From Streptomyces sp. NRRL WC-3618 (GTDB lineage: Bacteria; Actinomycetota; Actinomycetes; Streptomycetales; Streptomycetaceae), in contig NZ_LGDW01000002.1 of the NCBI RefSeq assembly GCF_001280005.1, positions 1 to 64,000 on the forward strand: 64,000 bases of DNA, read 5' to 3'. Of this stretch, positions 51,703 to 60,767 are shown in pieces. The notes beneath the pieces are model-generated. The model ran no database searches, was not told the origin of the DNA, and was given only the letters and a program-made list of their open reading frames with translations. The stretch's first letter is position 1; every line of letters starts with the position of its first letter. The position numbers and the translations under genes were made by a program.

Positions 51703-52798
51703 CTCCCCTCGCCCGAATTCTGGCGCCGTCACGCGACGCCCTCGCGTGCGCTTCGACGGCTGGATCGCGGGCATGGGCACCTCCTCCGGCACACGGATCG
51801 TGCTCGGACACTGGCAACGGTCGCCCTTCGGAGCGTTCTGCGACGTGATGCTGGAGCGGGCCGACGGGGCCAGGTTGCTGCTGGCCCCCACGTGCGAGAC
51901 AGCGGACTTCATCAGCGGCACCTACGTCTTCGACACGGTCCGTGTCGTCCCGGTCGAGGTGAGCGTCACGCACGACGCCTGGACCGTCACCGCCGGGCCA
52001 CTCGACCTGCGTTTCACCACCGGTCGGCGTGGGCTTCTGGGCTTCGCGCTGAGGGCCGTGCCCGGCGCGCTCGCCCGCAGTCCGGCATGGAGCGCGCTGA
52101 CGGACCGGCCCGCCCGTCTGCTGCTGCCCGGCGTGCGCACCCGCGGCAGCGCCGGACGGGGCCGCCGGGAGTGGTACGGCGCCCGGGACCTGCTGCCGAT
52201 CCGTGCCGTCTCGGCCGTCTACGGAGGCGCGGACCTCGGGGCGATGGCACCGGTCGAGCCGCCCGTGCGCTTCGGGTTCGGTTCGGCGCCGAGGAACCCC
52301 TCCGTCACCCGGGTCACGACGACGGTCGAACTCGGCCCGGATGAGGGCGCCTGGGCAGGGGTACCCGGCCGGAACCTACGAAAGGGATGTCCCTTGAGCA
52401 GAATCGGAGTGCGAGGGCCTGCCCACACGCTCGCGGTCGCGCACGGTGCCTTCAACATCGTGGGCGGACTGTGGCCCCTGTTGCACCTGCGCAGCTTCGA
52501 GTGGGTCTTCGGCCCGAAGACCGACGTGTGGCTGCAGATGACGACGGGTGGACTGCTTGCCTCTGCCGGCGTCGCCCAGCTCGCTGCGGCCGGGGACGCG
52601 CAGGGCCCCGCCCACGCCCGTCGCATCGGTCTGGGCACCGCCGTGACGCTGCTGGCCGTCGACCTGGTCTACGTACCCAAGCGGCGGATCCGGCCGACGT
52701 ACCTCCTCGATGCCGCGATGCAGACCGGATGGACCGCCGCCTGGCTGCGTTCGTCCTTCGCGCGGAGTACGGGGGACGTCAGGAGCAGCCGACGGTGA
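51644..52798 (+). CDS. Hypothetical protein with C-terminal membrane domain (possible gene fusion)
   Basis: A 384-aa frame in two parts. Residues ~25-245 are a soluble domain with no recognised family (VRFDGWIAGMGTSSGTRIVL, FGAFCDVMLERADGARLLLA). Residues ~250-384 look like a separate small membrane protein with about four helices (HTLAVAHGAFNIVGGLWPLL, TYLLDAAMQTGWTAAWLRSS). A TTG at 52394 with gaaaggga six bases before it would start exactly the second part, so two genes may have been joined in frame or the second start may be internal. ATG at 51644 has gaaggag upstream. Confidence 0.55.
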   Translation: MYGSGPPGHAARSASPSSPDSPRPNSGAVTRRPRVRFDGWIAGMGTSSGTRIVLGHWQRSPFGAFCDVMLERADGARLLLAPTCETADFISGTYVFDTVRVVPVEVSVTHDAWTVTAGPLDLRFTTGRRGLLGFALRAVPGALARSPAWSALTDRPARLLLPGVRTRGSAGRGRREWYGARDLLPIRAVSAVYGGADLGAMAPVEPPVRFGFGSAPRNPSVTRVTTTVELGPDEGAWAGVPGRNLRKGCPLSRIGVRGPAHTLAVAHGAFNIVGGLWPLLHLRSFEWVFGPKTDVWLQMTTGGLLASAGVAQLAAAGDAQGPAHARRIGLGTAVTLLAVDLVYVPKRRIRPTYLLDAAMQTGWTAAWLRSSFARSTGDVRSSRR

Positions 52799-52974
52799 AC
52801 GAGCGGCTCCCGTTCTCACCGCCCGGACGGCGACAACACCCATCGAAGCGCTGTGCACCGTGGTCCCGCCGCTGATCGTCTCGGCGTTGTTCTCGTTCAC
52901 CGCCCGTGCGAGGCGAAGCCGCTCGCCCTGGCGAAGGAGTCGCGCACACATCATCAGCGTGGTCGGCTTTCAGA

Positions 52975-53040
52975 TGATGCCTGATGCCTGATGCCTGATG
53001 CCTGATGCCTGATGCCTGATGCCTGATGCCTGATGCCTGA
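52975..53040. repeat. 7-bp tandem repeat (ctgatgc), about nine copies
   Basis: Eight perfect consecutive ctgatgc units (52981-53036) with partial units on each side. The tract lies in a 476-bp gap without a gene (52799-53274) between the hypothetical protein and the GAF gene. Such a simple repeat can change length by slippage; whether it affects a promoter or is inert is unknown. Confidence 0.95.
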
Positions 53041-53274
53041 CGGAGCCACGCGCCGAGAGGGGACCGCCCTTCGCGCCGCCCGCTTGCTGCCCCGGCCGGC
53101 TCTCCCCGAGTCGACCGGGTCGTTCTCAGGTGCCGTTCGTGGCTTGCCCGCGGCGACACAGGGCACCTGACATGCGCGGATCGGCGTCCGCCGAGGGGAC
53201 AGGGCCTCGCGAGTCGGCGGTGGCCGTCCGCTCGGACGACACAGGGAGACACGTGACAGTGGGCACCGGGGTAC

Positions 53275-54147
53275 ATGCGTCAGCGCGGAGGGCCGGATGA
53301 CGGCCGAGGCGATGAAACGGCGCGGCTGGTCGCGGAAACCGCGGTGGGTACCCCCGGCGAGGAGGTTCCCCGGCGGGTGTGCGCGGCGGTGTGCGAGGGG
53401 CTCGGCGTGGACGGCGCCACCTTGTCGTTGCTCACCGACACTCCCTCCCGGCAGCTGCTCACCGCGTCGGACGCCGCCCTGCTGCTGGAGGAGATCCAGT
53501 TCACGGTGCTTGAGGGGCCCTGCATCAGTGCCGCGCAGACCGGCGAGCCCGTGGCCGTGGACGACCTGCGGCACGAACTGACGCCCTGGCCGCTTTTCGG
53601 GGCGATGGCGTGCGAGAAGCTGCCGGGGGTGGGCTCGGTGTACGCGCTCCCCTTGTTCTTCGGCGACTACGTCCTCGGGTCGGTCGACCTGCTGGCGACG
53701 CGGCCCCGCGCTCTCGGTGAGGACGCCCTGGAGCAGGCTTCCCACGTGGCCGACGCGGTGACCGCGGCGCTCATGCCCACCCGCGAGATGCTGCTCACGG
53801 GGAACGACGCCCCGGCGTGGGAGCCGGAACGCTCATACGCCGCGCTCCCCACCTGGAACTGCTCCGCGACCCCGAGCTCTCCGTCGTCCTCCTCCACCGC
53901 ACCGGCTGGACGACCCAGGACTACCAGGCATGGTCGCAGCGGCTGCTCGCCGGCCGGACCGGCTTCGTCGCCCCCCGATGGGAAGGCCGGACCGTCGGAC
54001 GGCTCGCCTTCCTGCATCCGGCCACCTCGCTCGACATGGTCCGGGAGATCCTCGACACCGTGGCATGAGCAGCCGAACGGCAGCCCGGCCTCCCCTCGTC
54101 CGCCCGCTGGCGAGAGACCGCGAGGCCACCTAGCCTCTCCTGCATGA
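53275..54147 (+). pseudogene. GAF-domain regulator, C-terminus replaced
   Basis: Residues ~15-170 form a GAF domain of the type found in GAF-ANTAR regulators (VDGATLSLLTDTPSRQLLTA, FTVLEGPCISAAQTGEPVAV, VYALPLFFGDYVLGSVDLLA). After GNDAPAWEPE the frame runs into serine/proline-rich sequence that is an out-of-frame reading of a decarboxylase gene fragment. The RNA-binding ANTAR domain expected here is missing. The frame stays open to 54147 by chance. The GAF part might still be made, but the output domain is gone. Confidence 0.65.
53841..54068 (+). pseudogene. PLP-dependent decarboxylase C-terminal fragment
   Basis: In a frame shifted from the GAF protein, HLELLRDPELSVVLLHRTGW, TTQDYQAWSQRLLAGRTGFV and LAFLHPATSLDMVREILDTV match the extreme C-terminus of pyridoxal-dependent (aspartate/glutamate/DABA-type) decarboxylases. 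Only about 75 residues remain and the PLP-binding lysine region is absent. A deletion probably joined the GAF gene to the end of this gene. Confidence 0.65.
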
Positions 54148-54575
54148 GGCCGAGGCGGGCACGGGTCGAGGACGTGCACGAACTGGCGTTGGCGATGCCG
54201 CACGTCACGGTGGAGCACGGGGTGCACGGGAAACCGGTCTACCAGGTCGGCCGCAAGTCCTTTGTGTTCTTCCGAACTCCCCGGCCGGACGCGGTCGATC
54301 CGCAGACCGGTGAGCGCTACCCGGACGTCATCATGTTCTGGGTGCCGTCCGAGGGGGACAAGGCAGCGCTGGTCCAGGATCCCGGCTCCCCGTTCTTCAC
54401 CACGCCGCATTTCGACGGGCACCCGTCGGTGTTGCTGCGGGCGAGCCGGATCGGCGAACTCACCCACCAGGAGCTCAAAGAGCTCATCGAGGACGCCTGG
54501 CTGTCGCGGGCCTCGCCCCGGCGGCGGGCCGCCTGGCTCGCGGCCATGGGAGATCCTCCGACCGGGCGACGCTGA
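54144..54575 (+). CDS. MmcQ/YjbR family protein
   Basis: A 143-aa protein of the MmcQ/YjbR (CyaY-like fold) DNA-binding-annotated family. It begins with helix ARVEDVHELALAMPHVTVEH, then HGKPVYQVGRKSFVFFR, the strand FWVPSEGDKAALVQDPG, and ends with ELIEDAWLSRASPRRRAAWL. Biochemical role unknown. It appears intact between two decayed regions, with ATG at 54144. Confidence 0.82.
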   Translation: MRPRRARVEDVHELALAMPHVTVEHGVHGKPVYQVGRKSFVFFRTPRPDAVDPQTGERYPDVIMFWVPSEGDKAALVQDPGSPFFTTPHFDGHPSVLLRASRIGELTHQELKELIEDAWLSRASPRRRAAWLAAMGDPPTGRR

Positions 54576-54597
54576 CCAGCGCTTTGGCGTCTGCGAC

Positions 54598-54840
54598 CGC
54601 CGCACGGGTCCAGAAGTCGCACGGGTGCCGGATCGCGAAGTCGGTCGAGACGTGAGTGCTGCCCGGAGCCAGGGTCAGGGCGGTGTACGGGGCACCGACA
54701 GGGGGCCACGGAGTCTGCCCCGGGACATTCGAGTCCCGGTGCGGTCGAACGCCGCCCAGCGGCGCTTCATGTCGTCGCCGAGCATGGGCTGTTCCGGGGT
54801 GAGGGGGCGGTCCCCCATGGTGAAGTCGTGCGCCTCTGAC
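54598..54840 (-). pseudogene. Carboxylesterase (type B) C-terminal fragment
   Basis: Two short pieces in different frames read like the end of a COesterase: MGDRPLTPEQPMLGDDMKRR with WAAFDRTG, then NVPGQTPWPPVGAPYTALTL and APGSTHVSTDFAIRHPCDFW. The pattern of G-D-x-x-L-T-P ... W-A-A-F-x-R-T-G and final H-x-C-D-F-W is characteristic. A frameshift separates them and the catalytic region is missing. Confidence 0.55.
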
Positions 54841-55372
54841 GAGCACAGAACTGCTCGGTGATGTCAGCTGCCGCCTGAGACAGGGCGCACACTCGGCATG
54901 AACGTTCCGCAGGGGCGCAGGCACCTCGGCGTGACCCCGCGTCTGCGGTCGTTCGTGCCCGTGCCATGGTCGACGACGAAGGAAGCCAGTACGGCGGCGC
55001 ACACGGATGTGCGTCATTGCCGGTCACGAGTGGGCGGGGATTCGACTCATTCTCAGCCTGCTCCGGCCAGTTTGGGCATTGGTTCGGGCGAAGCCATCCG
55101 GCTGTGGTCGGGACGTGCCGTTGCGCCGAGACCGATGGGAGGGTTGCGCGATGCGGTCCCGTACGGGGGTCTGACTCTTGAGATCTTTGACCGAAGTGTC
55201 CAGTCACAGGCATGTCGACCGTCGTTGCGGGATGCTTTCCGCTGTCACCGAGCCACAGGGCGTGTCCCTATAAGGGCCTTGCCGAGTCCAGGCGCCATCA
55301 CGGTTCAGACCGTCCGGGCAGACCGGTGCCGTTCACCCAGCCAGCACGTCACCACGTGGGAGGCGAACCCTC
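54841..55372. other. Intergenic region without a gene
   Basis: Nothing recognisable as a gene was found between the esterase fragment and the IS110 remnant. Open frames are short or lack ribosome sites. A tgtccctataagg stretch at about 55264-55276 loosely mirrors gttatagggg at about 55992-56001 on the far side of the IS110 remnant. Confidence 0.45.
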
Positions 55373-55999
55373 GTGACGACCCGACAGCGCAGCACCTCCT
55401 CGAGCACGGATCCGCCCGTTCGGCGCGAGGTCGTCCTGAGCTTGGGCAATGCCGAGCTGTTCCGCACCTGCGCGACCCTCAGCCTCCCTGATGGTGGGGG
55501 AGATGAGGACGCGGTGGCCCAGGCCACCCACACGACGTTGCGCATGCTCGCCGAGCGCATCGAACAGCTCACCGGACAGGTCAATGAGCTGAACCAGCGC
55601 CTGACCCGGCTCGTCGAACGTCACGCCCCACAGCTGCTCGTGCCGGTGGGTATCGGTCCGGACAGCGCCGTCACCCTCCTGATCACCATGGGGGACAATC
55701 CCGAGCGGCTGAACACCGAGGCGTCCTTTGCTGCTCTTTGCGGAGTCAGCCCCATCGAGTACTCCTCCGGCCGGCGGCGCACGCGCCGGCTCAACCACGG
55801 CGGCGACCGGCAGGCCAACGCCGCCCTGCACCGGATCGTCTTCACCCGCCTGCGCCACGACCCCCGCACCCAGGCGTGCTACGAACGCCGCACCCAGGAG
55901 GGCAAGACCCGCCGTGAGATCATCCGATGCCTCAAACGGTATGCCGCCCGCGAGGTCTTTAACCTGGTCAGACCGGTGCCCAGCACCCCCGCGTTATAG
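55373..55999 (+). mobile_element. IS110-family transposase, C-terminal remnant
   Basis: A 208-aa frame whose last ~130 residues are the Transposase_20 domain of IS110-type recombinases: TEASFAALCGVSPIEYSSGR, RRLNHGGDRQANAALHRIVF, YERRTQEGKTRREIIRCLKR. The N-terminal DEDD catalytic domain is lacking, and the first ~70 residues are only a coiled-coil-like stretch (LAERIEQLTGQVNELNQRLT). It cannot transpose on its own. It marks the right edge of the decayed zone. Confidence 0.82.
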
Positions 56000-56031
56000 G
56001 GGCGTCCGTGAGACGTGAGAGGGTCTGACGC

Positions 56032-57327
56032 GTGAGTGAGACACCGTCGAACACCCTGCAATACCGCTTTGACGGGCCAGAAGAGGCTCCCGTCCTGATC
56101 TTGGGACCCTCACTGGGCACCACATGGCATATGTGGGATCGCCAGGTGCCCGAGCTGGTGAAGCAGTGGCGGATCTTCCGTTTCGATCTGCCCGGGCACG
56201 GTGGCGCCCCCGCACGCCCGTCCGGGTCGGTCACCGACCTGGCCGCCCGTCTGCTCGCCACGCTCGACGCGGCCGGCGTACGGCGTTTCGGTTACGCCGG
56301 CTGTGCGCTCGGCGGCGCGATCGGCACCGAACTGGCGCTGCGCCACCCCGAGCGGCTTGCCTCGCTCGCGCTGATCGCCGCCTCACCCCGGTTCGGGACG
56401 GCCGACGAGTTCCGCCAGCGCGGGGTGATCGTCCGCACGAACGGGCTCGACCCCATCGCCCGTACCTCCCCCGAACGCTGGTTCACCAGCGGCTTCGCCG
56501 CCGCGCAGCCCGCGATCACCGAGTGGGCCGTACAGATGGTCCGCACCACCGACCCCGGCTGCTACATCGCGGCCTGCGAATCGCTCGCCTCCTTCGACGT
56601 ACGGGGCGACCTGGCCCGCGTCGGTGTGCCCACCCTCGTCCTCGTCGGCTCCGACGACCAGGTCACCGGCCCCGCCGAGGCCCGCACCCTGGTCGCGGGG
56701 ATCCCGGACGCCCGCCTCGCGGTGGTGCCCGGCGCCTCCCATCTGGTCCCGGTCGAGCAGCCGGCGGCCGTCACCGATCTCCTCGTCCGCCACTTCTCGA
56801 CGGCATGGCAGCCCGCGTACGACCTCGGCACCGGCCAGACGGCCATTTCGGCGGCCCCGGCCAAGCCGGTCCTGGCCGCGCCCTCGCCGACCACCCCCAT
56901 CGCGGAGATCGCCCCGCCCGCCGTACTGCCCGCGGGGCAGGGCCGTCCGGATCAGTACGACGCGGGGATGAAGGTCCGGCGTGAGGTGCTCGGCGACGCG
57001 CACGTGGACCGGGCGCTCGCACAGGCGGACGAGTTCTCCGGCGACTTCCAGGACTTCGTCACCAGATACGCGTGGGGCGAGATCTGGAACCGGCCCGGCC
57101 TCGACCGGCGCTCCCGCAGCTGTGTCACCCTCACCGCCCTCGTCGCGGGCGGCCACCTCGACGAACTCGCCTTCCACACGCGCGCCGCCCTGCGCAACGG
57201 CCTCACCCCGGTCGAGATCAGGGAAGTACTCCTCCAGGCCGCCGTCTACTGCGGGGTACCGGCCGCGAACAGCGCGTTCAAGGTGGCCCAGCAGGTCATC
57301 CGCGAGGAGACGACGCCCGACGTGTGA
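56032..57327 (+). CDS. pcaL: Fused 3-oxoadipate enol-lactonase / 4-carboxymuconolactone decarboxylase (PcaDC)
   Basis: A 431-aa bifunctional enzyme of the beta-ketoadipate (protocatechuate) pathway. Residues ~1-265 are an alpha/beta hydrolase (PcaD) with FDLPGHGGAPARP, acid VLVGSDDQVTG and histidine PGASHLVPVEQP. Residues ~310-430 are the carboxymuconolactone decarboxylase (PcaC) domain with VTRYAWGEIWNRPGLDRRSR and HTRAALRNGLTPVEIREVLL. The nucleophile elbow reads GYAGCALGGAIG, with alanine where G-x-S-x-G has serine. Whether this is usual in streptomycete PcaDC was not checked. A GTG start has gagaggg upstream. The other pca genes are not in the window. Confidence 0.9.
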   Translation: MSETPSNTLQYRFDGPEEAPVLILGPSLGTTWHMWDRQVPELVKQWRIFRFDLPGHGGAPARPSGSVTDLAARLLATLDAAGVRRFGYAGCALGGAIGTELALRHPERLASLALIAASPRFGTADEFRQRGVIVRTNGLDPIARTSPERWFTSGFAAAQPAITEWAVQMVRTTDPGCYIAACESLASFDVRGDLARVGVPTLVLVGSDDQVTGPAEARTLVAGIPDARLAVVPGASHLVPVEQPAAVTDLLVRHFSTAWQPAYDLGTGQTAISAAPAKPVLAAPSPTTPIAEIAPPAVLPAGQGRPDQYDAGMKVRREVLGDAHVDRALAQADEFSGDFQDFVTRYAWGEIWNRPGLDRRSRSCVTLTALVAGGHLDELAFHTRAALRNGLTPVEIREVLLQAAVYCGVPAANSAFKVAQQVIREETTPDV

Positions 57328-57400
57328 CCCGCCGCAGCAGGGTAGTGAAAGCACCAGCCCCAGGCGCTCAGGGACCGGGCCCGCGCGGCAGGATGGAACC

Positions 57401-58033
57401 ATGAAGCTCACGAAGATGTCGCACGCCTGCATCCGCCTGGAGAAGAACGGGCAGACGCTCGTCCTCGACCCCGGGGGATTCAGCGAGGAGGACGCCGCGG
57501 CCGGCGCCGACGCGATCCTGGTCACCCACGAGCACGCCGACCACTTCGACGAGGGAAGGCTGCGTGCCGCTCTGGACGCCAACCCGGCTGCCGAGCTCTG
57601 GACCCTCGCCGCGGTCGCGGAGCAGCTCTCCGGGGCCTTCCCGGGCCGCGTCCACACCGTAGGTCACGGCGACACGTTCACCGCCGCCGGCTTCGACGTC
57701 CAGGTCCACGGCGAACTGCACGCCGTGATCCACCCGGACATCCCGCGCATCACCAACGTCGGCTTCCTCGTCGACGGCGCGGTCCTCCACCCCGGCGACG
57801 CCCTCACCGTCCCGAACCATCCGGTCGACACGCTGCTCCTCCCGGTCATGGCCCCGTGGAGCAAGCTGTCCGAGGTCGTCGACTACGTCCGCGAGGTCAA
57901 GCCGCAGCGCGCCTACGACATCCACGACGCCCTCCTCACGGACCTCGCCCGCCCCATCTACGACCGGCTGGTCGGCGGCCTGGGCGGCTCCGAGCACCTG
58001 CGCCTGGCGCCGGGGACGTCGGCGGAGGTCTGA
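57401..58033 (+). CDS. MBL-fold metal-dependent hydrolase
   Basis: A 210-aa metallo-beta-lactamase-fold protein of the UlaG/L-ascorbate-6-P-lactonase-like group: start KLTKMSHACIRLEKNGQTLV, metal motif VTHEHADHFD, and later ELHAVIHPDIP, LHPGDALTVP and AYDIHDALLTD supplying further ligands. Compact, cytosolic, substrate unknown. ATG at 57401 follows caggatgg. It lies between PcaDC and exonuclease III on the same strand, only 36 bp before the latter, so the last two may be co-transcribed. Confidence 0.87.
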   Translation: MKLTKMSHACIRLEKNGQTLVLDPGGFSEEDAAAGADAILVTHEHADHFDEGRLRAALDANPAAELWTLAAVAEQLSGAFPGRVHTVGHGDTFTAAGFDVQVHGELHAVIHPDIPRITNVGFLVDGAVLHPGDALTVPNHPVDTLLLPVMAPWSKLSEVVDYVREVKPQRAYDIHDALLTDLARPIYDRLVGGLGGSEHLRLAPGTSAEV

Positions 58034-58069
58034 GGGGGGTTGTCAGACCCGGCGGGTAGGTTGTGGGGC

Positions 58070-58849
58070 ATGCGTATCGCGACCTGGAACGTGAACTCGA
58101 TCACCGCCCGCCTGCCGAGGCTGCTGGCCTGGCTGGAGAGCACCGGCACGGATGTGCTCTGCCTCCAGGAGGCCAAGGTCGCCGCCGAGCAGTTCCCGTC
58201 CGACCAACTCCGCGAGCTGGGCTACGAGGTGGCGGTCAACGCCACGGGCAGATGGAACGGCGTCGCGGTGATCTCCCGCGTGGGCCTGGAGGGCGTGGTG
58301 CGGGGCCTGCCCGGCGACCCCGGCTACGAGGGCGTCGAGGAGGCCCGCGCCATCTCCGCGACGTGCGGCCCGGTCCGCGTCTGGTCGGTGTATGTGCCCA
58401 ACGGCCGCGAGGTGGCCCACCCCCACTACGTCTACAAGCTCGGCTGGTTCGAGGCCCTGAAGGAGGCGGTCGCGAAGGACGCGGCGGGCAGCCGCCCGTT
58501 CGCGGTCCTGGGCGACTACAACGTGGCGCCGACGGACGACGACGTCTATGACGTGGCCGCCTTCGAGGGCCTCACCCACGTCACCCCGGCGGAACGCGCC
58601 GCCTTGGCGGCCCTGCGTGAGGCCGGCCTGACGGACGTGGTCCCCCGCCCCCTGAAGTACGACCACCCGTACACGTACTGGGACTACCGCCAGCTCTGCT
58701 TCCCGAAGAACCGGGGCATGCGCATCGACCTGGTCTACGGCAACGAGGCTTTCGCCGGGGCAGTGAAGGACGCGTACGTCGACCGCGAGGAGAGGAAGGG
58801 GAAGGGCGCGTCGGACCACGCGCCGGTGGTGGTGGACCTGGAGGTGTAA
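58070..58849 (+). CDS. xthA: Exodeoxyribonuclease III
   Basis: A 259-aa AP endonuclease/3'-5' exonuclease of the exonuclease III family, acting in base-excision repair. The catalytic blocks are all present: ATWNVNSITARL, VLCLQEAKV (metal glutamate), VYVPNGREVAHPHYVYKLGW, LGDYNVAPTDDDVYD (D-x-N), FTYWDYR-like YTYWDYRQ, GMRIDLVYGN and KGASDHAPVVVD (final D-H). Its length is standard. The ATG at 58070 is preceded by gtgggg. Confidence 0.93.
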   Translation: MRIATWNVNSITARLPRLLAWLESTGTDVLCLQEAKVAAEQFPSDQLRELGYEVAVNATGRWNGVAVISRVGLEGVVRGLPGDPGYEGVEEARAISATCGPVRVWSVYVPNGREVAHPHYVYKLGWFEALKEAVAKDAAGSRPFAVLGDYNVAPTDDDVYDVAAFEGLTHVTPAERAALAALREAGLTDVVPRPLKYDHPYTYWDYRQLCFPKNRGMRIDLVYGNEAFAGAVKDAYVDREERKGKGASDHAPVVVDLEV

Positions 58850-58857
58850 AAACACAG

Positions 58858-58888
58858 CGCCGGACGCGCATCCCCCACCCGTCCGGCG
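58858..58888 (+). terminator. Hairpin terminator after xthA
   Basis: An 8-bp stem (cgccggac / gtccggcg) starts nine bases past the TAA of the exonuclease III gene and is followed by ttt. Confidence 0.65.
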
Positions 58889-58922
58889 TTTGAGGACGAG
58901 CGCCTTCAGCGCGACTGGGGGT

Positions 58923-58941
58923 CTGGGGGCGGAGCCCCCAG
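58923..58941. repeat. Streptomyces-type intergenic hairpin repeat
   Basis: The stretch from gtccggcgtttgaggacgag through a ctgggggc-gga-gcccccag hairpin is a motif seen repeatedly between genes in streptomycete chromosomes. Here it lies between convergent xthA and the GDSL gene and may stop transcription from the minus strand. Confidence 0.6.
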
Positions 58942-58970
58942 GTACGGCGGGCCACCACCCACCACGGCGC

Positions 58971-60767
58971 CTACGGAACCAACGCCCCGAGATCCACCGC
59001 CCCCGCCAGCGCAGCCAACCCCGCATCCCCGGGATGCAAGTGATCCCCACTGTCGTACGCGGCCAGCAACCGCGTCGGCCGCGCCGGATCCCGCAGCACC
59101 GCGTCGAAGTCGAGGACCCCGTCGAAACCGGAGCCGGAACCGGACGCGGCCTCCTCCCGGATCCATGTGTTCACGGCCGCGCGCTGCCCGTCGACCGCTG
59201 ACGTGCACCGTGCCTCACCTCCGCACGGTCCGATGGTGGCGACCAGCACCCGTACCCCGCGCGCCCGCGCCCGCTCCGCCAGTTCCAGCAGCCCGGCGAT
59301 GACGTTGTCCGCCGTCGCACCGTTGCGCAGGTCGTTCACGCCCTGGAAGACGATCGCCGTACGGGCCGAGGTCTGGGCGAGGACGTCCCGGTCCAGGCGG
59401 TGCAGGGCGCTCACCCCGCCCGAGTCGGCCGAGACACCGTCGCCCGGGTAGCGGTCGGTGAGGACACGGTTCGCGGAGATGCCCTGGTTGAGCACGCCGT
59501 ACGGGGGAACCGTGTGCTGGGCCCGCAGACGGTCGGCGAGCACATCGGGCCAGCGCCGGTTCGCCTCCAGGGTCGAGCCTTCGCCGTCGGTGATCGAATC
59601 GCCGAGCACCACGACCGACCCGGGCCCGGCCCCGACGTCCACCCCGGTCAGCAGCGGCCACGTCGTCAGGACCGAGGTGTACGGCGCCGGGGTGCTGTCC
59701 GCCGTGTGGTCGCCCGGCTCGCTGACGTACGAGCGTTGCTGGGTGAGCCGGTGCAGCGGGGCCGCCGTCACGGTGCCGGGCAGATGGAAGCTCACCAGCA
59801 GATTGGCGTCCGCGGGCACCGCGAAGTCCAGCGGGTCGCTGAACGCCTGTGCTCCCGCCGGGAGTTCGGCGCCCCGCGCGCCCCGGAACGTCAGCGGCAC
59901 CGGCGTACCGGTCGGCGTGGCGCCCGTCGCCTGCACCGCCACCGTCGCGTTGCCGATCCGTACCGGCGCCGAGGCGAACGTGTTGTCGAAGCGGAGCCGT
60001 ACCCGTGGCCCGCCGGCCGACGTGTGCACCACCAGCCGTAGCGTCCGGTCGGTCCACGGGCCGACAGTCGCGTACGTCGAGGTCGGCGCCGCCCAGCTGC
60101 CCGTCCAGCCGGCCGCGTCGGGCCGTACCGAGAGGGCGAACACATGCAGGTCGACGGCGTACGGCAACCGGACGGAGGCGACCTCGCGCCCGCGCGTGAT
60201 CGGCACGGTGACGACGAACAGCCGTGCCCTCTGGGTGAGTTGGCCGCCGGGCGTGTTCACGTGCGGCAGCGCGACCGTCTTGCCACCGAGGGGGCCGGCG
60301 CGCCAGTCGGGGGCGGTCAGCCGGTACGTGGACTGCGTGCCGTCCACATACGAGACGGTGCCCCCGCCGCTCACGTCGGCGCCGCCGGTGCCGGCCACGA
60401 GGAACGCGAGGGCGTCGCCCTTGCCCTGGACGCGTACGGGCTGGCCGGCGGCGCGGACGTTGTCGGGCTCGCCCGGTTCGCCGTGCGGCCAGGTCAGCCG
60501 GGCGCCCTGGACGGTGAGGGCGCGGCCCCTGGTCCAGCCGGCGGCCGTGAGGTCCTGGGCCGACAGGGAGGCACCCGAGCCGTCGAAGTCGGCCGTGTCG
60601 GGCCGGCCGTCGTCGCTGACGGCGGTGTTGTCGAAGTACCGGGTGAGGGGGAGGGGTTCGGTGGCCCGCGTCGAGGAGGACAGGGGTGTCAGGGTCGCGA
60701 CGAGGGCGAGGATGATGCCCGGCCCCGAGAGACGCCGGAGTCCCGGTGCCCGCTCGCCTCGGCACAT
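58971..60767 (-). CDS. Secreted SGNH/GDSL hydrolase
   Basis: A 598-aa exported esterase-like enzyme. The N-terminus is a signal peptide (basic LRRL, hydrophobic IILALVATLTPLSS). The first ~370 residues are beta-rich accessory domains, and the catalytic SGNH domain occupies the C-terminal ~210 residues with VVLGDSITDGEGS (serine), the oxyanion glycine around LNQGISANR, FQGVNDLRNG (G-x-N-D) and GDHLHPGDAG (D-x-x-H). Such enzymes deacylate polysaccharides or lipids outside the cell. ATG at 60767 has ggagga upstream; the frame to 60800 adds 11 residues without support. Confidence 0.9.
   Translation of the reverse strand: MCRGERAPGLRRLSGPGIILALVATLTPLSSSTRATEPLPLTRYFDNTAVSDDGRPDTADFDGSGASLSAQDLTAAGWTRGRALTVQGARLTWPHGEPGEPDNVRAAGQPVRVQGKGDALAFLVAGTGGADVSGGGTVSYVDGTQSTYRLTAPDWRAGPLGGKTVALPHVNTPGGQLTQRARLFVVTVPITRGREVASVRLPYAVDLHVFALSVRPDAAGWTGSWAAPTSTYATVGPWTDRTLRLVVHTSAGGPRVRLRFDNTFASAPVRIGNATVAVQATGATPTGTPVPLTFRGARGAELPAGAQAFSDPLDFAVPADANLLVSFHLPGTVTAAPLHRLTQQRSYVSEPGDHTADSTPAPYTSVLTTWPLLTGVDVGAGPGSVVVLGDSITDGEGSTLEANRRWPDVLADRLRAQHTVPPYGVLNQGISANRVLTDRYPGDGVSADSGGVSALHRLDRDVLAQTSARTAIVFQGVNDLRNGATADNVIAGLLELAERARARGVRVLVATIGPCGGEARCTSAVDGQRAAVNTWIREEAASGSGSGFDGVLDFDAVLRDPARPTRLLAAYDSGDHLHPGDAGLAALAGAVDLGALVP

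Noticed and set aside
55260..56001. Terminal inverted repeats for the IS110 remnant
   Set aside because: The tgtccctataagg and gttatagggg stretches match poorly, and IS110 elements usually lack long terminal inverted repeats.
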